Counted from the stretch's first letter, positions 17,381-27,600 are shown. The stretch: 64,000 nucleotides of DNA from Neisseriaceae bacterium CLB008 (GCA_041228285.1 CP166133.1:806001-870000); one strand, 5' to 3'. Numbers and translations are program-made. The notes: generated by a model from the sequence alone, not told the origin.

Positions 17381-18510
17381 CGGTAAAAGGGGGCGAGAAG
17401 GCGATTGCCGCCGCCCACCAAATGTTGGGGCGCTATCGTCGCGGTCAGGCGCAGGTAAGCGAATTGTCTTTGGCCCAAATTGAGCAACAGCTGCCGATGG
17501 GCGTGGCCCGTGTGATGACGGAAGGCTCGCTCTACGACCCAGAGCTAGCGGCCCTCGCGATCAAGCAAAGCGCCGGCGATCTGGTGGAGGCGATTTTCCT
17601 ACTGCGTGCCTATCGCACCACCTTGCCGCGCTTTGGCGCGACGCTGCCTCTGGAAACGGCCCACATGAGCCTATTGCGGCGCGTGTCTGCCGTCTACAAA
17701 GACGTGCCGGGCGGCCAGCTCTTGGGCCCGACCTTTGATTACACTCATCGTCTATTGGATTTTGCCTTGGCGGCTGAAGGTTCGGTGGCGACAGACGAGC
17801 CAAGGGTTGAGACAGAGCAGGCTTTGGCGGCTTGCCCACATGTTTTAGATTTATTGGTGCAAGAAGGCTTGGTGATGGCGCCAGACGCCGCCCGCCATGC
17901 GCCCGAAAGCGACATCACCCGCGAGCCTATGCAATATCCGAGCAACCGTGCCCAGCGCCTACAGCTCTTGGCCCGTGGCGACGAAGGCTTTTTACTGTCT
18001 TTGGCTTATTCCACCCAGCGTGGCTATGGCCGTACCCATCCCTTCTTGGGCGAAATCCGCATCGGCGACATGATGGTGTGGCTGGCGCCGGAAGAGCTGG
18101 GCTTCGAGATCCCGATTGGCACCATCCAGATCACCGAGTGCGAAATGGTGAACCAGTTTGTAGAAACCGACGATGGTGATGCTCAATTTACCCGTGGTTA
18201 TGGCTTGGGTTTTGGCTATTGCGAACGCAAAACCATGGCCATGGCGTTGGTGGACCGCGCTCTGTGCGTTGAGGAATGGGGCGATGAGGTGATTTCACCA
18301 GCTCAGGACGAAGAATTTGTGCTGTCTCATTGCGACAACGTGGAGGCTTCTGGCTTCGTGTCGCATCTGAAGCTGCCGCACTATGTCGACTTCCAATCTG
18401 AGCTGGAACTGTTACGGAAAATTCGGGCGCAGCGCTTGGCCGCCAAGGCTGACCAAGGTGCCCACAGCGCAGCTGCCGAAGCGCTGAGCCTGCAAGAGGA
18501 ACTTAAATGA
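17371..18510 (+). CDS. phnI: C-P lyase subunit PhnI
   Basis: Nucleosidase subunit of 379 residues; in E. coli PhnI alone hydrolyses ATP/GTP glycosidic bonds, and with G, H and L it attaches ribose triphosphate to phosphonate. It starts MYVAVKGGEKAI and contains TREPMQYPSNRAQRLQLLAR and RGYGRTHPFLGEIR. The start has GGAGGA upstream, inside phnH. The last 25 residues are Ala-rich. The stop overlaps the phnJ ATG. Confidence 0.95.
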   Translation: MYVAVKGGEKAIAAAHQMLGRYRRGQAQVSELSLAQIEQQLPMGVARVMTEGSLYDPELAALAIKQSAGDLVEAIFLLRAYRTTLPRFGATLPLETAHMSLLRRVSAVYKDVPGGQLLGPTFDYTHRLLDFALAAEGSVATDEPRVETEQALAACPHVLDLLVQEGLVMAPDAARHAPESDITREPMQYPSNRAQRLQLLARGDEGFLLSLAYSTQRGYGRTHPFLGEIRIGDMMVWLAPEELGFEIPIGTIQITECEMVNQFVETDDGDAQFTRGYGLGFGYCERKTMAMALVDRALCVEEWGDEVISPAQDEEFVLSHCDNVEASGFVSHLKLPHYVDFQSELELLRKIRAQRLAAKADQGAHSAAAEALSLQEELK

Positions 18511-19397
18511 ACGGATTAGAAACCGCGCCGGTCGGCGGCGTACATGCCGAAGCCGAGCTATATAACTTTGCCTATTTAGACGAACAAACCAAGCGCATGC
18601 TGCGCCGCGGCCTGTTAAAAGCCGTTGCCATTCCGGGCTATCAGGTGCCGTTTGGCGGGCGTGAAATGCCCTTGCCTTACGGTTGGGGGACGGGCGGGAT
18701 TCAGGTGACGGCCAGCATCATCGGCAGCGACGACGTGTTGAAAGTCATCGACCAGGGCGCCGACGACACCACCAATGCCATTTCCATTCGTCACTTTTTT
18801 GAGCGCACCACCGGCGTGGCGACCACCACCCGCACCGTTGAGGCCGACATCATCCAAACCCGTCACCGCATTCCAGAGCAGGCCTTAAGCGCCGGCCAGA
18901 TCTTGGTGTTTCAGGTGCCGATTCCAGATCCGCTGCGCTTTATTGAGCCGTCAGAAGTGGAAACCCGCACCATGCACGCCCTACAAGATTACGGCGTGAT
19001 CAATGTGAAGCTGTATGAAGACATTTCTCGCTTCGGCCACATTTCTACGGCCTATGCCTACCCAGTACGGGTGAACAATCACTACATCATGGACCCTTCG
19101 CCGATTCCTAAGTTTGATAACCCCAAGCTGAACCAAAGCGCGGCCTTGATGCTGTTCGGGGCGGGGCGTGAAAAACGCCTCTACGCCTTACCGCCGTATA
19201 CCCAGGTGGAAAGCTTAGATTTTGAAGACTTCCCGTTTGAGATTCAGAAGTGGCCTGAGTGCTGTGCCATTTGCGGCAGCGCCACGTCTTTCTTGGATGA
19301 GGTGGTGATGGACGATCAGGGGCAGCACATGTTCGTGTGTTCAGACACCGACTACTGTCAGGAACAAGTTCAAATGAAAGAGGCATCATGCAATTAG
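18507..19397 (+). CDS. phnJ: C-P lyase radical-SAM enzyme PhnJ
   Basis: Catalytic subunit of 296 residues that cleaves the carbon-phosphorus bond by radical SAM chemistry. The unusual C-terminal cluster site is intact: Cys253, Cys256 and Cys278 hold the 4Fe-4S cluster, and Cys284 corresponds to the catalytic Cys272 of E. coli; the spacings 3, 22 and 6 agree exactly. The N-terminal region ends in the family stretch FGGREMPLPYGWGTGGIQVT. All residues needed for activity appear present. Confidence 0.96.
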   Translation: MNGLETAPVGGVHAEAELYNFAYLDEQTKRMLRRGLLKAVAIPGYQVPFGGREMPLPYGWGTGGIQVTASIIGSDDVLKVIDQGADDTTNAISIRHFFERTTGVATTTRTVEADIIQTRHRIPEQALSAGQILVFQVPIPDPLRFIEPSEVETRTMHALQDYGVINVKLYEDISRFGHISTAYAYPVRVNNHYIMDPSPIPKFDNPKLNQSAALMLFGAGREKRLYALPPYTQVESLDFEDFPFEIQKWPECCAICGSATSFLDEVVMDDQGQHMFVCSDTDYCQEQVQMKEASCN

Positions 19398-20209
19398 CGA
19401 CACACACTGCGACCGTGGCGAAGCAGTCAGGCCACATAGAACAGCCTTTATTGAAGGTGGAGGGATTAGGCAAGCTGTACGGGCCGAATAAGGGCTGCCA
19501 AGGCGTGGATTTTGAGGTTTATCCTGGTGAAGTGATTGGCATTGTGGGCGAATCAGGCTCGGGTAAATCGACTTTATTGTCGGTGCTGTCCGGCCGCTTA
19601 GCGCCCGATGCCGGCCAGATTACCTACGTCAGCGCCGACGGCCTGCTGCGTGACGTGTATGAGGCTTCTGAGGCCGAGCGGCGCCAGCTGCTGCGCACCG
19701 ACTGGGGTTTTGTCGAGCAAAATGCCCGCGACGGCTTGCGGATGGGCGTTTCTGCCGGCGCCAACATCAGCGAACGGCTGATGGCGCAGGGCAGCCGCCA
19801 TTATGGTTTTTTAAACCAAACCGCCAAAGACTGGCTGACCCGAGTGGAAATCGCCGAAAACCGCGTCAATGACTTTCCTAAAACCTTTTCTGGCGGCATG
19901 CAGCAGCGCTTGCAAATCGCCCGCAACTTGGTGTCCAACCCACGGCTGGTGTTTATGGACGAGCCGACCAGCAGCCTCGACGTGTCGGTGCAGGCCAAGC
20001 TGTTGGACTTAATCCGTTTCTTGGTGCGTGAATACAATCTGTCGATTATTTTGGTGACCCATGACTTGGCCGTGGCCCGTATTTTGGCCGACCGTCTGTT
20101 GGTGATGCAAAACTCGCGCGTGGTTGAAAGCGGCTTGACCGATCAAATTTTGGATGACCCGCAGCATCCCTATACCCAACTGTTGGTTTCTTCCATTTTA
20201 CAGGTTTAA
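19388..20209 (+). CDS. phnK: C-P lyase ABC-type subunit PhnK
   Basis: ABC ATPase-like protein of 273 residues with Walker A GESGSGKST, signature FSGGMQQR and Walker B VFMDEPTSSLD. PhnK docks on the PhnJ face of the core complex rather than on a transporter. The start is the ATG after GAAAGAGGCATC, overlapping the phnJ end by 10 bp. The N-terminus carries about 20 extra residues before the ABC domain. Confidence 0.93.
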   Translation: MQLATHTATVAKQSGHIEQPLLKVEGLGKLYGPNKGCQGVDFEVYPGEVIGIVGESGSGKSTLLSVLSGRLAPDAGQITYVSADGLLRDVYEASEAERRQLLRTDWGFVEQNARDGLRMGVSAGANISERLMAQGSRHYGFLNQTAKDWLTRVEIAENRVNDFPKTFSGGMQQRLQIARNLVSNPRLVFMDEPTSSLDVSVQAKLLDLIRFLVREYNLSIILVTHDLAVARILADRLLVMQNSRVVESGLTDQILDDPQHPYTQLLVSSILQV

Positions 20210-20218
20210 AGGTTCACT

Positions 20219-20929
20219 ATGTCTGAAGTCATTATTGATGCTAAGAATGTGTGTAAACAGTTTGTGTTACACCATCAAAACAGCGCCAAGCTCAAGGTCT
20301 TGGCCAACGTTAACTTTGCCGCGCACGCAGGCTCTTGCCTGATTTTATCGGGCCAGTCTGGTTCGGGTAAATCCACGCTGTTGCGCATGATGTACGGCAA
20401 CTACTTGGCCAGCAGCGGCGAGCTGAAGGTCAAGCAGGGCGAGGGCTGGGTTGACATGGTCAGCGCCAATCCACGCCAAATCGTGGCCTTGCGCCGCCAC
20501 ACCATTGGCTATGTCAGCCAGTTTTTGAAAACCATTCCACGCGTGTCTACCCTGAATGTGGTGATGCAGCCAGCCTTAGAGCGTGGTTGGGACGCAGACG
20601 CGGCCAAGGCGCGCGCCAGCGCCTTGTTGACGCGCTTAAACATCCCGGCCCATCTGTGGGATTTAGCCCCCAGCACGTTCTCGGGCGGCGAACAGCAGCG
20701 GGTCAACATTGCCCGCGGGTTTATGGTGGACTGGCCGGTGTTGCTGTTAGACGAACCGACGGCGTCTTTAGACGAGCGCAATCGCGACGTGGTGCTGGAG
20801 CTGATTCGTGAAGCCAAGGCCAACCACAGTACCGTCATCGGGATTTTCCATGACGCTTACGTGCGCCAAGCCATTGGGGATAGACAATATGATGTGTTAA
20901 ACAATGAGGTGTATGACTATGTTGACTGA
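20219..20929 (+). CDS. phnL: C-P lyase ABC-type subunit PhnL
   Basis: ABC ATPase-like protein of 236 residues with Walker A GQSGSGKST, signature FSGGEQQR and Walker B LLLDEPTASLD. It participates with PhnGHI in forming the ribose 1-phosphonate triphosphate. It follows phnK after 9 bp, and the next gene starts inside its 3' end. Confidence 0.93.
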   Translation: MSEVIIDAKNVCKQFVLHHQNSAKLKVLANVNFAAHAGSCLILSGQSGSGKSTLLRMMYGNYLASSGELKVKQGEGWVDMVSANPRQIVALRRHTIGYVSQFLKTIPRVSTLNVVMQPALERGWDADAAKARASALLTRLNIPAHLWDLAPSTFSGGEQQRVNIARGFMVDWPVLLLDEPTASLDERNRDVVLELIREAKANHSTVIGIFHDAYVRQAIGDRQYDVLNNEVYDYVD

Positions 20930-22064
20930 GCAAGTGCTGACCAATGCCCAAATCGTGTTAAAAGACCAAGTGGTGCAGGGCAGTATTCATCTGGAAAATG
21001 GGCGCATTGTGGCCATCGACGCCGGCACCAGCCAGCTACCGCACGCGCAAGACATGGGTGGGAGTTATTTAATTCCCGGCATGGTTGAGCTACACACCGA
21101 CAACCTTGAAAAATTCATGACGCCACGCCCTAAAGTAAACTGGCCCACGCTGTCGGCCATGCTCAGTCACGATGGTCAGGTGGCCAGCGCCGGCATCACC
21201 ACCGTATTTGACGCCTTATCCATCGGCGACATCAGCCCTAAGGGCGACCGCATGGCCAATCTTGAGCCAATGATGGCAGCGCTTAGTCACGCCCAGCAAG
21301 AGGGCTTAACGCGGGTGGCGCATAAAATCCACCTGCGCTGCGAAGTGGCCCACCCTGAAACCTATGATATTTTTCAGCGCTGCGTGCAAAATGAGCAGGT
21401 CGGGCTGGTGTCGCTGATGGACCATTCGCCGGGGCAGCGCCAGTTTCAACAAATCGAGCAGTATCGGATTTACTACCAGGGCAAATATGGCCTGTCGCTG
21501 GCGCAGATGGAAGCGTTTGAACACAGCCAGTTGGCCAATGCGCAAGCCTATAGCCACAAGCATCGTTTAGCCATTGCCGAACAGTGTCGTGATCAGCAAG
21601 TGGTCATGGCCAGCCACGACGATGCGACGTTTGAACACGTGGCTGAATCGCATCAGCTGGGCATGAGCATCGCCGAGTTCCCTACCTCGATTGAGGCGGC
21701 TAAGCACTCGACAGATAAAGGCCTACGCGTGTTGATGGGGGCGCCCAACATCGTGCGCGGCGGCTCTCATTCAGGCAATGTGGCCGCCAGTAGCTTGGCC
21801 ACTCAGGGCTTCTTGGATATTTTATCCAGCGACTATTATCCCAACAGCTTGCTGCATGCGGCCTTTATGCTGACCGACGAGGCCATTGGCTTTGACCTTC
21901 CGCAGGCGATTCGCACCGTGAGCCACAATCCGGCGCAGGCGGTGAACCTCACCGATAGAGGTGAGCTGGCGCCGGGTAAGTTGGCCGACTTGGTGCAGGT
22001 GTCTTTGCATGGGCAGCAGCCGATTGTGCGCAAAGTCTGGAAACAAGGCGTGAGGGTGATTTAA
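20919..22064 (+). CDS. phnM: Ribosyl-triphosphate phosphonate pyrophosphatase PhnM
   Basis: Amidohydrolase-fold enzyme of 381 residues that removes pyrophosphate from the alkylphosphonate ribose triphosphate. Metal-site sequences are visible: IPGMVELHTDNLEK and MASHDDATFEHV, with GGSHSGNVAA later. Three ATGs are close together; the last is chosen because it best fits the GAGG site. It overlaps phnL by 11 bp, and its stop overlaps the phnN start (TAATG). Confidence 0.93.
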   Translation: MLTEQVLTNAQIVLKDQVVQGSIHLENGRIVAIDAGTSQLPHAQDMGGSYLIPGMVELHTDNLEKFMTPRPKVNWPTLSAMLSHDGQVASAGITTVFDALSIGDISPKGDRMANLEPMMAALSHAQQEGLTRVAHKIHLRCEVAHPETYDIFQRCVQNEQVGLVSLMDHSPGQRQFQQIEQYRIYYQGKYGLSLAQMEAFEHSQLANAQAYSHKHRLAIAEQCRDQQVVMASHDDATFEHVAESHQLGMSIAEFPTSIEAAKHSTDKGLRVLMGAPNIVRGGSHSGNVAASSLATQGFLDILSSDYYPNSLLHAAFMLTDEAIGFDLPQAIRTVSHNPAQAVNLTDRGELAPGKLADLVQVSLHGQQPIVRKVWKQGVRVI

Positions 22065-22636
22065 TGCAGGCAGCCGACCGTGCGTTTTACCTAATGGGGC
22101 CTTCTGGATCGGGCAAAGACACGCTGATCCAGCAGCTGCAAACGCAGCTGGGCGCGGCGATGAGCGTGCCGCCGCGCTATATTGATCGGCCCTATCTGAG
22201 TGGGCAGCTAGAGCAGCATTATGCCTTAAGCCCCGCCGTGTTCAGTGAGTTTCAGGACAAGGACTGTTTTTCGCTGGCGTGGGCGGCCAACGGCCATCGA
22301 TACGGCTACGATCGTCAATGGCTGGCCGACGTGGCGGCGGGCAAAATTGTTTTGCTGAACGGTTCGCGCGCCCATTGGCCGCAGGCGCAGCAGCACTATA
22401 GAGAACGGCTGGTGCCGATTGCGCTGGCGCTGCCACAGGCGGTGCAAAAAAGCCGCCTACAGCAGCGGGGGCGGGAAGGCGAAGAGGCGATTGCCGCGCG
22501 CTTAGCACGCTCGGCCGCCTTGGGCCATGCCGAAGTGGCGCCTGAGTCGGTGCTGAATGCCGCCCAGCCGGTGGCCGACGTCTTGGCCGATTGCCTGCGT
22601 TTGATTCAACAGCATCGGGCGCTGCCATGTCTTTAG
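22064..22636 (+). CDS. phnN: Ribose 1,5-bisphosphokinase PhnN
   Basis: Guanylate-kinase-like enzyme of 190 residues that turns ribose 1,5-bisphosphate into PRPP, the salvage end of the pathway. The P-loop is GPSGSGKDT at about residues 11-19. The following RYIDRPYL matches PhnN. It is translationally coupled to phnM and overlaps phnP by 10 bp. Confidence 0.92.
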   Translation: MQAADRAFYLMGPSGSGKDTLIQQLQTQLGAAMSVPPRYIDRPYLSGQLEQHYALSPAVFSEFQDKDCFSLAWAANGHRYGYDRQWLADVAAGKIVLLNGSRAHWPQAQQHYRERLVPIALALPQAVQKSRLQQRGREGEEAIAARLARSAALGHAEVAPESVLNAAQPVADVLADCLRLIQQHRALPCL

Positions 22637-23391
22637 AATTGACGCTATTGGGCACCGGCGATGCGGCTCAAGTACCGGTGTTTGGCTGCGACTGTCTGGT
22701 GTGCGTGCGTGCCCGTGCCATCATTTCCTACCAGCGTAAGCCTTGTTCGGCCTTATTACGCTATCGTGGCCACACGATTTTGCTCGACAGCGGCCTAGCG
22801 GATTTGGCCCACCGCTTTAAAAGCGGCGACATCAGCCACATTCTGCAAACTCATTATCATCCCGACCACGTGCAGGGGCTGTTACACCTGCGCTGGGGCA
22901 TGGGGCCCAGCATTCCTGTGTCTGGTCCGGTGGACGAAGAGGGGTTTGCCGACCTGTATAAACACCCGGGTATTTTGTCGTTTCAGCCAGGCTTAAGCCA
23001 CGGAGACACCTTGCTGTTTGACGATTTGCGCATCACAGCGCTCAATCTGGTGCATTCCAAGCCTACTTTGGGCTATTTGATTCAAACCCCGAACAGCAAC
23101 GTGGTGTACTGCACCGACACGGTTGGGCTACCAGACGACACTTTGGCGCAGCTACAGGCCTTGGCGCTGGACTGCTTAATCATTGATTGCAGCCATCCGC
23201 CGCAGGCGATTACGCCGCGCAACCACAATGACGTCAATTTGGTGCTGGCTTTGGCCAGACAGCTAAACTGTGAGGAAGTCATCTTGACCCACCTCGGCCA
23301 CAAAATGGACCTGTGGCTACACCATCATCCTCATGCCTTGCCGATCGGCATCAGCGTGGGGCGTGACGACATGAAAATAACGTTTGCCTGA
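22627..23391 (+). CDS. phnP: Cyclic ribose-phosphate phosphodiesterase PhnP
   Basis: Metallo-beta-lactamase-fold enzyme of 254 residues that opens 5-phosphoribosyl 1,2-cyclic phosphate. It has the active-site motif THYHPDH and the PhnP zinc-finger-like start FGCDCLVCVRA. HLGHKMDLW near the end supplies further metal ligands. The ATG inside phnN is chosen because the protein then begins MSLELTLLGTGDA as in the family. It ends the operon; no phnO or phnF was seen. Confidence 0.93.
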   Translation: MSLELTLLGTGDAAQVPVFGCDCLVCVRARAIISYQRKPCSALLRYRGHTILLDSGLADLAHRFKSGDISHILQTHYHPDHVQGLLHLRWGMGPSIPVSGPVDEEGFADLYKHPGILSFQPGLSHGDTLLFDDLRITALNLVHSKPTLGYLIQTPNSNVVYCTDTVGLPDDTLAQLQALALDCLIIDCSHPPQAITPRNHNDVNLVLALARQLNCEEVILTHLGHKMDLWLHHHPHALPIGISVGRDDMKITFA

Positions 23392-23433
23392 GCCAAGTAG
23401 CCTTGACGGTACGTGTCATCTAGGCGGTTAAGC

Positions 23434-23925
23434 CTAGGCCAATAGCCAAGCCGTCAGGTACAGGCCTAGGCCAAACACCGTGTGCGCCACCGTGCTTTTT
23501 AATCGCGCCAGCCAAGGCTTGGGCGTTTTGGCGGCGGCGATGCCAAAGCCAAAACAGGGCTGTAAGATCAAAAATGGTGCTGCCAGGCTCAAGAGGCCGC
23601 TGACCAAGGCAGGCCAAAGCGTGGGCTGATCGAGCCAGGCTGGGCCGAAAAAGGCCAGATGGAGGCCAGCAAACAGCACGCCGATGGCGTAGTGGCACAG
23701 CCAGCCTAAGGCGTGTTCATGCTTGATCGGTGCGGCCGCCATAATGGGACGGTGGTGCAGCTGGCCGTGGGATATATGGCCGAGCCAGCGGCCCACTAAG
23801 GCATAGCTTAAAGAGGGCGCCCGCAGTAGGCGCTGCTGTAGCCACGCCCAAACGTCCATGAACAGTGTGGCGCCGAGGCCCAAAAGCACGATGGTGAAGC
23901 CATAAGACGACAAAAAAGTCAGCAT
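23434..23925 (-). CDS. DUF2938 membrane protein
   Basis: Inner-membrane protein of 163 residues with four likely helices. It carries family features near the N-terminus (LGLGATLFMDVWAWLQQRLL) and the segment GHISHGQLHHRPIMAA. The function of the family is unknown. The start is the ATG after AAGGAACCCTGC; a longer open frame upstream runs into the regulatory region. It is divergent from a MerR regulator and its promoter has the MerR-type 19-bp spacer, so it is probably the regulator's target. Confidence 0.8.
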   Translation of the reverse strand: MLTFLSSYGFTIVLLGLGATLFMDVWAWLQQRLLRAPSLSYALVGRWLGHISHGQLHHRPIMAAAPIKHEHALGWLCHYAIGVLFAGLHLAFFGPAWLDQPTLWPALVSGLLSLAAPFLILQPCFGFGIAAAKTPKPWLARLKSTVAHTVFGLGLYLTAWLLA

Positions 23926-23965
23926 GCAGGGTTCCTTATCTAGGGGATTGTTGGGTATAGTGATG

Positions 23966-23996
23966 AGCATACAACTTAAAGTCGACTTGAGGTCAA
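23966..23996 (-). promoter_or_regulatory. MerR-type promoter with 19-bp spacer
   Basis: On the minus strand TTGACC and TATGCT are separated by 19 bp, too long for normal recognition and typical of MerR-controlled promoters. The spacer holds the imperfect dyad CCTCAAGT-CG-ACTTTAAG. It drives the DUF2938 gene, and the MerR gene starts just on the other side. Confidence 0.8.
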
Positions 23997-23997
23997 G

Positions 23998-24420
23998 ATG
24001 CCGCATTGGGATATTTCTTACGTGAGCCAGCACACTGGCGTGCCTGCTTCGACGCTGCGCTATTATGAACAGCTGGGCCTGATCCAGTCTATCGGCCGCA
24101 GCGGCTTGAAACGCGTGTTTGGCGCGCAGATTTTTGATCAATTGGCGCTGATTGCCTTGGGGCGGCAGGTGGGGTTTTCTTTGGCCGAAATCGGCACGTT
24201 TTTTAACGGCGCCGAGCGTCCCGCCCTAGACCGCGACTTATTGGCGGCCAAAGCCGATGAGTTAGACGCGTCGATCGCCAACCTCACGCTGATGCGTGAC
24301 CAGCTGCGCCACATGGTGACGTGTCCCGCGCCCGATCATTTGGCCTGTCCCTCGTTTCAAAAGCTGCTGGCCCAGGCCCATGTCGCGCCGCCACTGCCCA
24401 CTCGATCTAAGCCCGATTAA
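23998..24420 (+). CDS. MerR-family transcriptional regulator
   Basis: Regulator of 140 residues. The N-terminal helix-turn-helix has ISYVSQHTGVPASTLRYYEQ followed by LGLI. A dimerisation coiled coil covers about residues 80-105. The C-terminus carries three Cys-related positions (VTCPAPDHLACPSF), which might bind a metal or an oxidant, though they also occur in MerR members of unknown ligand. It likely twists the 19-bp-spacer promoter of the DUF2938 gene. Confidence 0.85.
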   Translation: MPHWDISYVSQHTGVPASTLRYYEQLGLIQSIGRSGLKRVFGAQIFDQLALIALGRQVGFSLAEIGTFFNGAERPALDRDLLAAKADELDASIANLTLMRDQLRHMVTCPAPDHLACPSFQKLLAQAHVAPPLPTRSKPD

Positions 24421-24440
24421 ATAGGGCCGTTTTGGCTATG

Positions 24441-24464
24441 CCGCTCCACGTGAGCGGTTTTTTT
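24441..24464 (+). terminator. Terminator after the MerR gene
   Basis: Stem CCGCTC-CACGT-GAGCGG followed by seven T. It separates the MerR gene from the heme uptake locus. Confidence 0.85.
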
Positions 24465-24531
24465 GTGCCCGTTACCCGCCTTGATCAGGTTTTGGCCGCG
24501 TTGAATAACCCTTCTGGGCTAATTAGTTTTG

Positions 24532-24550
24532 ATTAATGATAATCATTCTC
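24532..24550 (+). promoter_or_regulatory. Fur box of the heme uptake locus
   Basis: ATTAATGATAATCATTCTC matches the 19-bp Fur consensus at 16 positions. It lies 67 bp before the receptor start, so the locus should be repressed by Fur with iron. Confidence 0.85.
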
Positions 24551-24616
24551 ATTGGTGCTACTATCCAGCCTCACACGACTGCGGTGATGTCGCTAAACAG
24601 GATAAAAGGAAACCAG

Positions 24617-27600
24617 GTGGAAAAGAGCGCGTTGCAACCCAAATTATTGGCCCTGCTGATGGCAGGCCTGAGCTGTTATGGTCAGGCATGGGCCGTCGAG
24701 CCGAAAACAACGGCCATCAGCCAAGAGCAGGCCGAGGCGATTGATGATGTGACCGTCATCGGCAAGCGCTTGAGTCAGGACGAGAAGGGTGCTGCGGCGG
24801 TGTTTCGTAAAAACGTGGCCAATGATTACCTGGGCAAAGACTATTTAGACCGGTATCAGGTCAACGCAGCTGGAGACGTGCTCAAAGGCTTAAACGGCGT
24901 TTACAATATGAACACCCGTACCGCCGGCGGCGCCATCACCCCCAATATTCGCGGCGTGACCGGCAAGGGGCGCATCCCCGTCACCATCGATGGCACCGAA
25001 CAAACCGTCGACGTGTGGCTCAACAACTATGGCGTGGGTGACCGTAACTACGTCGATCCTGCCCTGTTTCGCAGCATCACGGTCGAGAAAAGCCCGTCGC
25101 TCACCCGCGGCATGAAGCCCGGCGTAGGCGGCTCCATCGCCATTCGTACCATTGAGCCCAGCGACATCATTCCCGAAGGTAAAAGCTGGGGCGTACAGCT
25201 CAGCGGCGAACTCAGCAATAACGCCACCAAATCACGCAGCCGCTTGGGCGAATATCTTGGCTGGTCTGACTACCGTACCTTACCCGGCGGTGCGACTGCT
25301 GATGGCGCAGGTGGCGGCTACGACCCTTACACCAATCAAATCACGCCGCAGGCCTTGCTCATTGACGACGACGTGGCGCCCAAAGCCAGCGGCGGCAGCA
25401 AGTTTGGCGACGATAAGTCGGGCATGTTGGCGGCGGCCTTTGCCACCGAACATGTTGATGGCTTAATTGCCTATAGCCACCGCAATAAGGGCAATTATCT
25501 TGCCGGTAGCCGCGGTGCAGGCGGCTACCGCAGCAATCCCATTTATGAATTAGATGGGTGTGGCGCCGCCTGTCAAACGGCAGACGCCTTTATTCCCAAT
25601 ATGGCCAAGATTTATGCTCCGGGCGGCGAAGTGTTCAATAGCGGCACCGAAACCAAGACCCTGCTGGCAAAAAATAATTGGCAGTTTGGCGATGGCCATA
25701 AGCTGGGCCTGCAATACATGCGCAACGACATTGAGTTTGGCGAAATCAACCCGTTTCAGATGACTTGGGAGTTGAATTTTGACGAATACAATGCCTATAT
25801 GGCCGACAAGCGGCCGCCGCAGCAGCTGCAAGGCATTAATTCAAAAATCAAAAGCGACACCTATAAACTCAGCTACGATTTCAAGCCGGACGACAACCCT
25901 TGGGTAGACCTACAGTTTAATCTGTGGCGTACCCAAACCCGCAGCCAGCGCCATCAAAGCGGCGGCATGAATTTGGCCAGCGCCAAGCAAGACCCAATGT
26001 ACGACGCTTGGCACTGGTGTAATGTGCGCAACCGGCTGCCGCCAGGCGCATCTGCGTGGGCTGAATCTTGTGCCGACGTGGGGGCGATGTGGGGGTTTGA
26101 CGCCAACACCAGCCGTGAAGACATCATTAAAGACAGCTATTTTCCCAATGATAATGGCCAATATGCCGTCATCGCGGGCGCGCTACAGCAAACCAAGGTG
26201 ACCCGCAGCGGGGCCGACATCAGCAACCGCTTTCGCCTGAGCGATCAGCTCAGCATGACGGTGTCTGCCGACGTGCAGTATGAGAAGCTGCGCGAGCAAA
26301 ATCTGATTCGCAACTCCGACGACTTATTCAATATGGAAGGCATGGTCACTGGCCTGACCAATATGGCAGGGCCGCGCGGCGGCCGCCGTAAAGAGTGGGG
26401 CGGCAGCATCAGCTTCGATTGGCAGCCCACGGCTAAGCTCAACGTGCAGGCTGGCTTACGCTATCAGAAGTTTTGGGCATTTGACGATGCCCTAGATGAA
26501 GCCCGCGCGAATAAAGACCCACGCTATGCTTTTGGTGGGGGGCGCGACATTTACATCAGCGGCGTGCAGTTGCCGTATTACGAGCTGATGGGCGAAGAGG
26601 AGGCCAAGGACTGGGATGTCGTTGTCAAAGCAGATCAAGCGGGGAATGCTGAGACATTCGGCAGTGATGCTTGGCATGTCGCGATGGATCGTCGTAATGA
26701 ATTGGATAAAGCCTTTACAGAAAAATACCAATACGATAACACCTATTATAATTTAGCCGTTAAAACCAACGGTAATTTGGCGCTAGGCAACGACGAACGC
26801 GCCTATTACAAAATCAAGAAGTTTGTGGTGCCGTATCGCAACGGTAAGCTAGACAGCTCGGTGGTGGACATCACGCCAGAGATGCTGGATCGTAAAGTCA
26901 ACAACCCTCAGGGCCAGCGCGGTGCGTTTTATGAGTATTTAATCACCGACATTTATAGCAAAGGGGGGCATTGCAAGCCAAGCCAGCATAATGGCCAACC
27001 TTTAGGTGACTACGAAACCTGTAAGGCCGAGGCTAGGAAGCAGATTTATCGCTACGACAGTCGTGATAACGTTGCCGGTGTGATTCAAACCCCCATCAGC
27101 GAGGAACAAAAGTGGCAGCGGCCGCAAAAGCTGCGTGGTGACGCTTGGGCGCCGATGTTGGCGCTAAGCTACGACGTGACCGAACAGCAGCGGCTGTTTG
27201 CCCGCTATGCGCAAATGACGCGCTTCCCCAGTATTTATGAGGCCACGGCCACCGAAGTGGGCGTGTCTGACACCATCACCACGCCGGGCATGGATCTTAA
27301 GCCCGAGCGCAGCATCAGTTGGGAGGTGGGCTATGCCTTTGACTTCAGCCCCTACGTGAGCGCGCTACAGTATGGCGACGTGCGCCTGACCTATTTCAGC
27401 AACACCATTAAAAACGTGTTGGACACCACGGCCGATAAGCGCATCACCCAGTACGACAAAAAAATCAGCAAAGGCTTGGAGCTGCAAAGCCGCCTCGACA
27501 GTGGTCGCTTTTTTGCTAGCCTAGGCGCGACCTACCGCCTCAAGCAAGTCACCTGTGACCGTGATTTGGCCTTTAGCTACGATCCTTATTTGCGCCGCGT

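Noticed and set aside
24536-24616. N-terminal extension of the TonB receptor from an ATG inside the Fur box
   Set aside because: A start there would place the operator inside the coding region, there is no binding site, and the GTG at 24617 has a good SD and gives a proper signal peptide.
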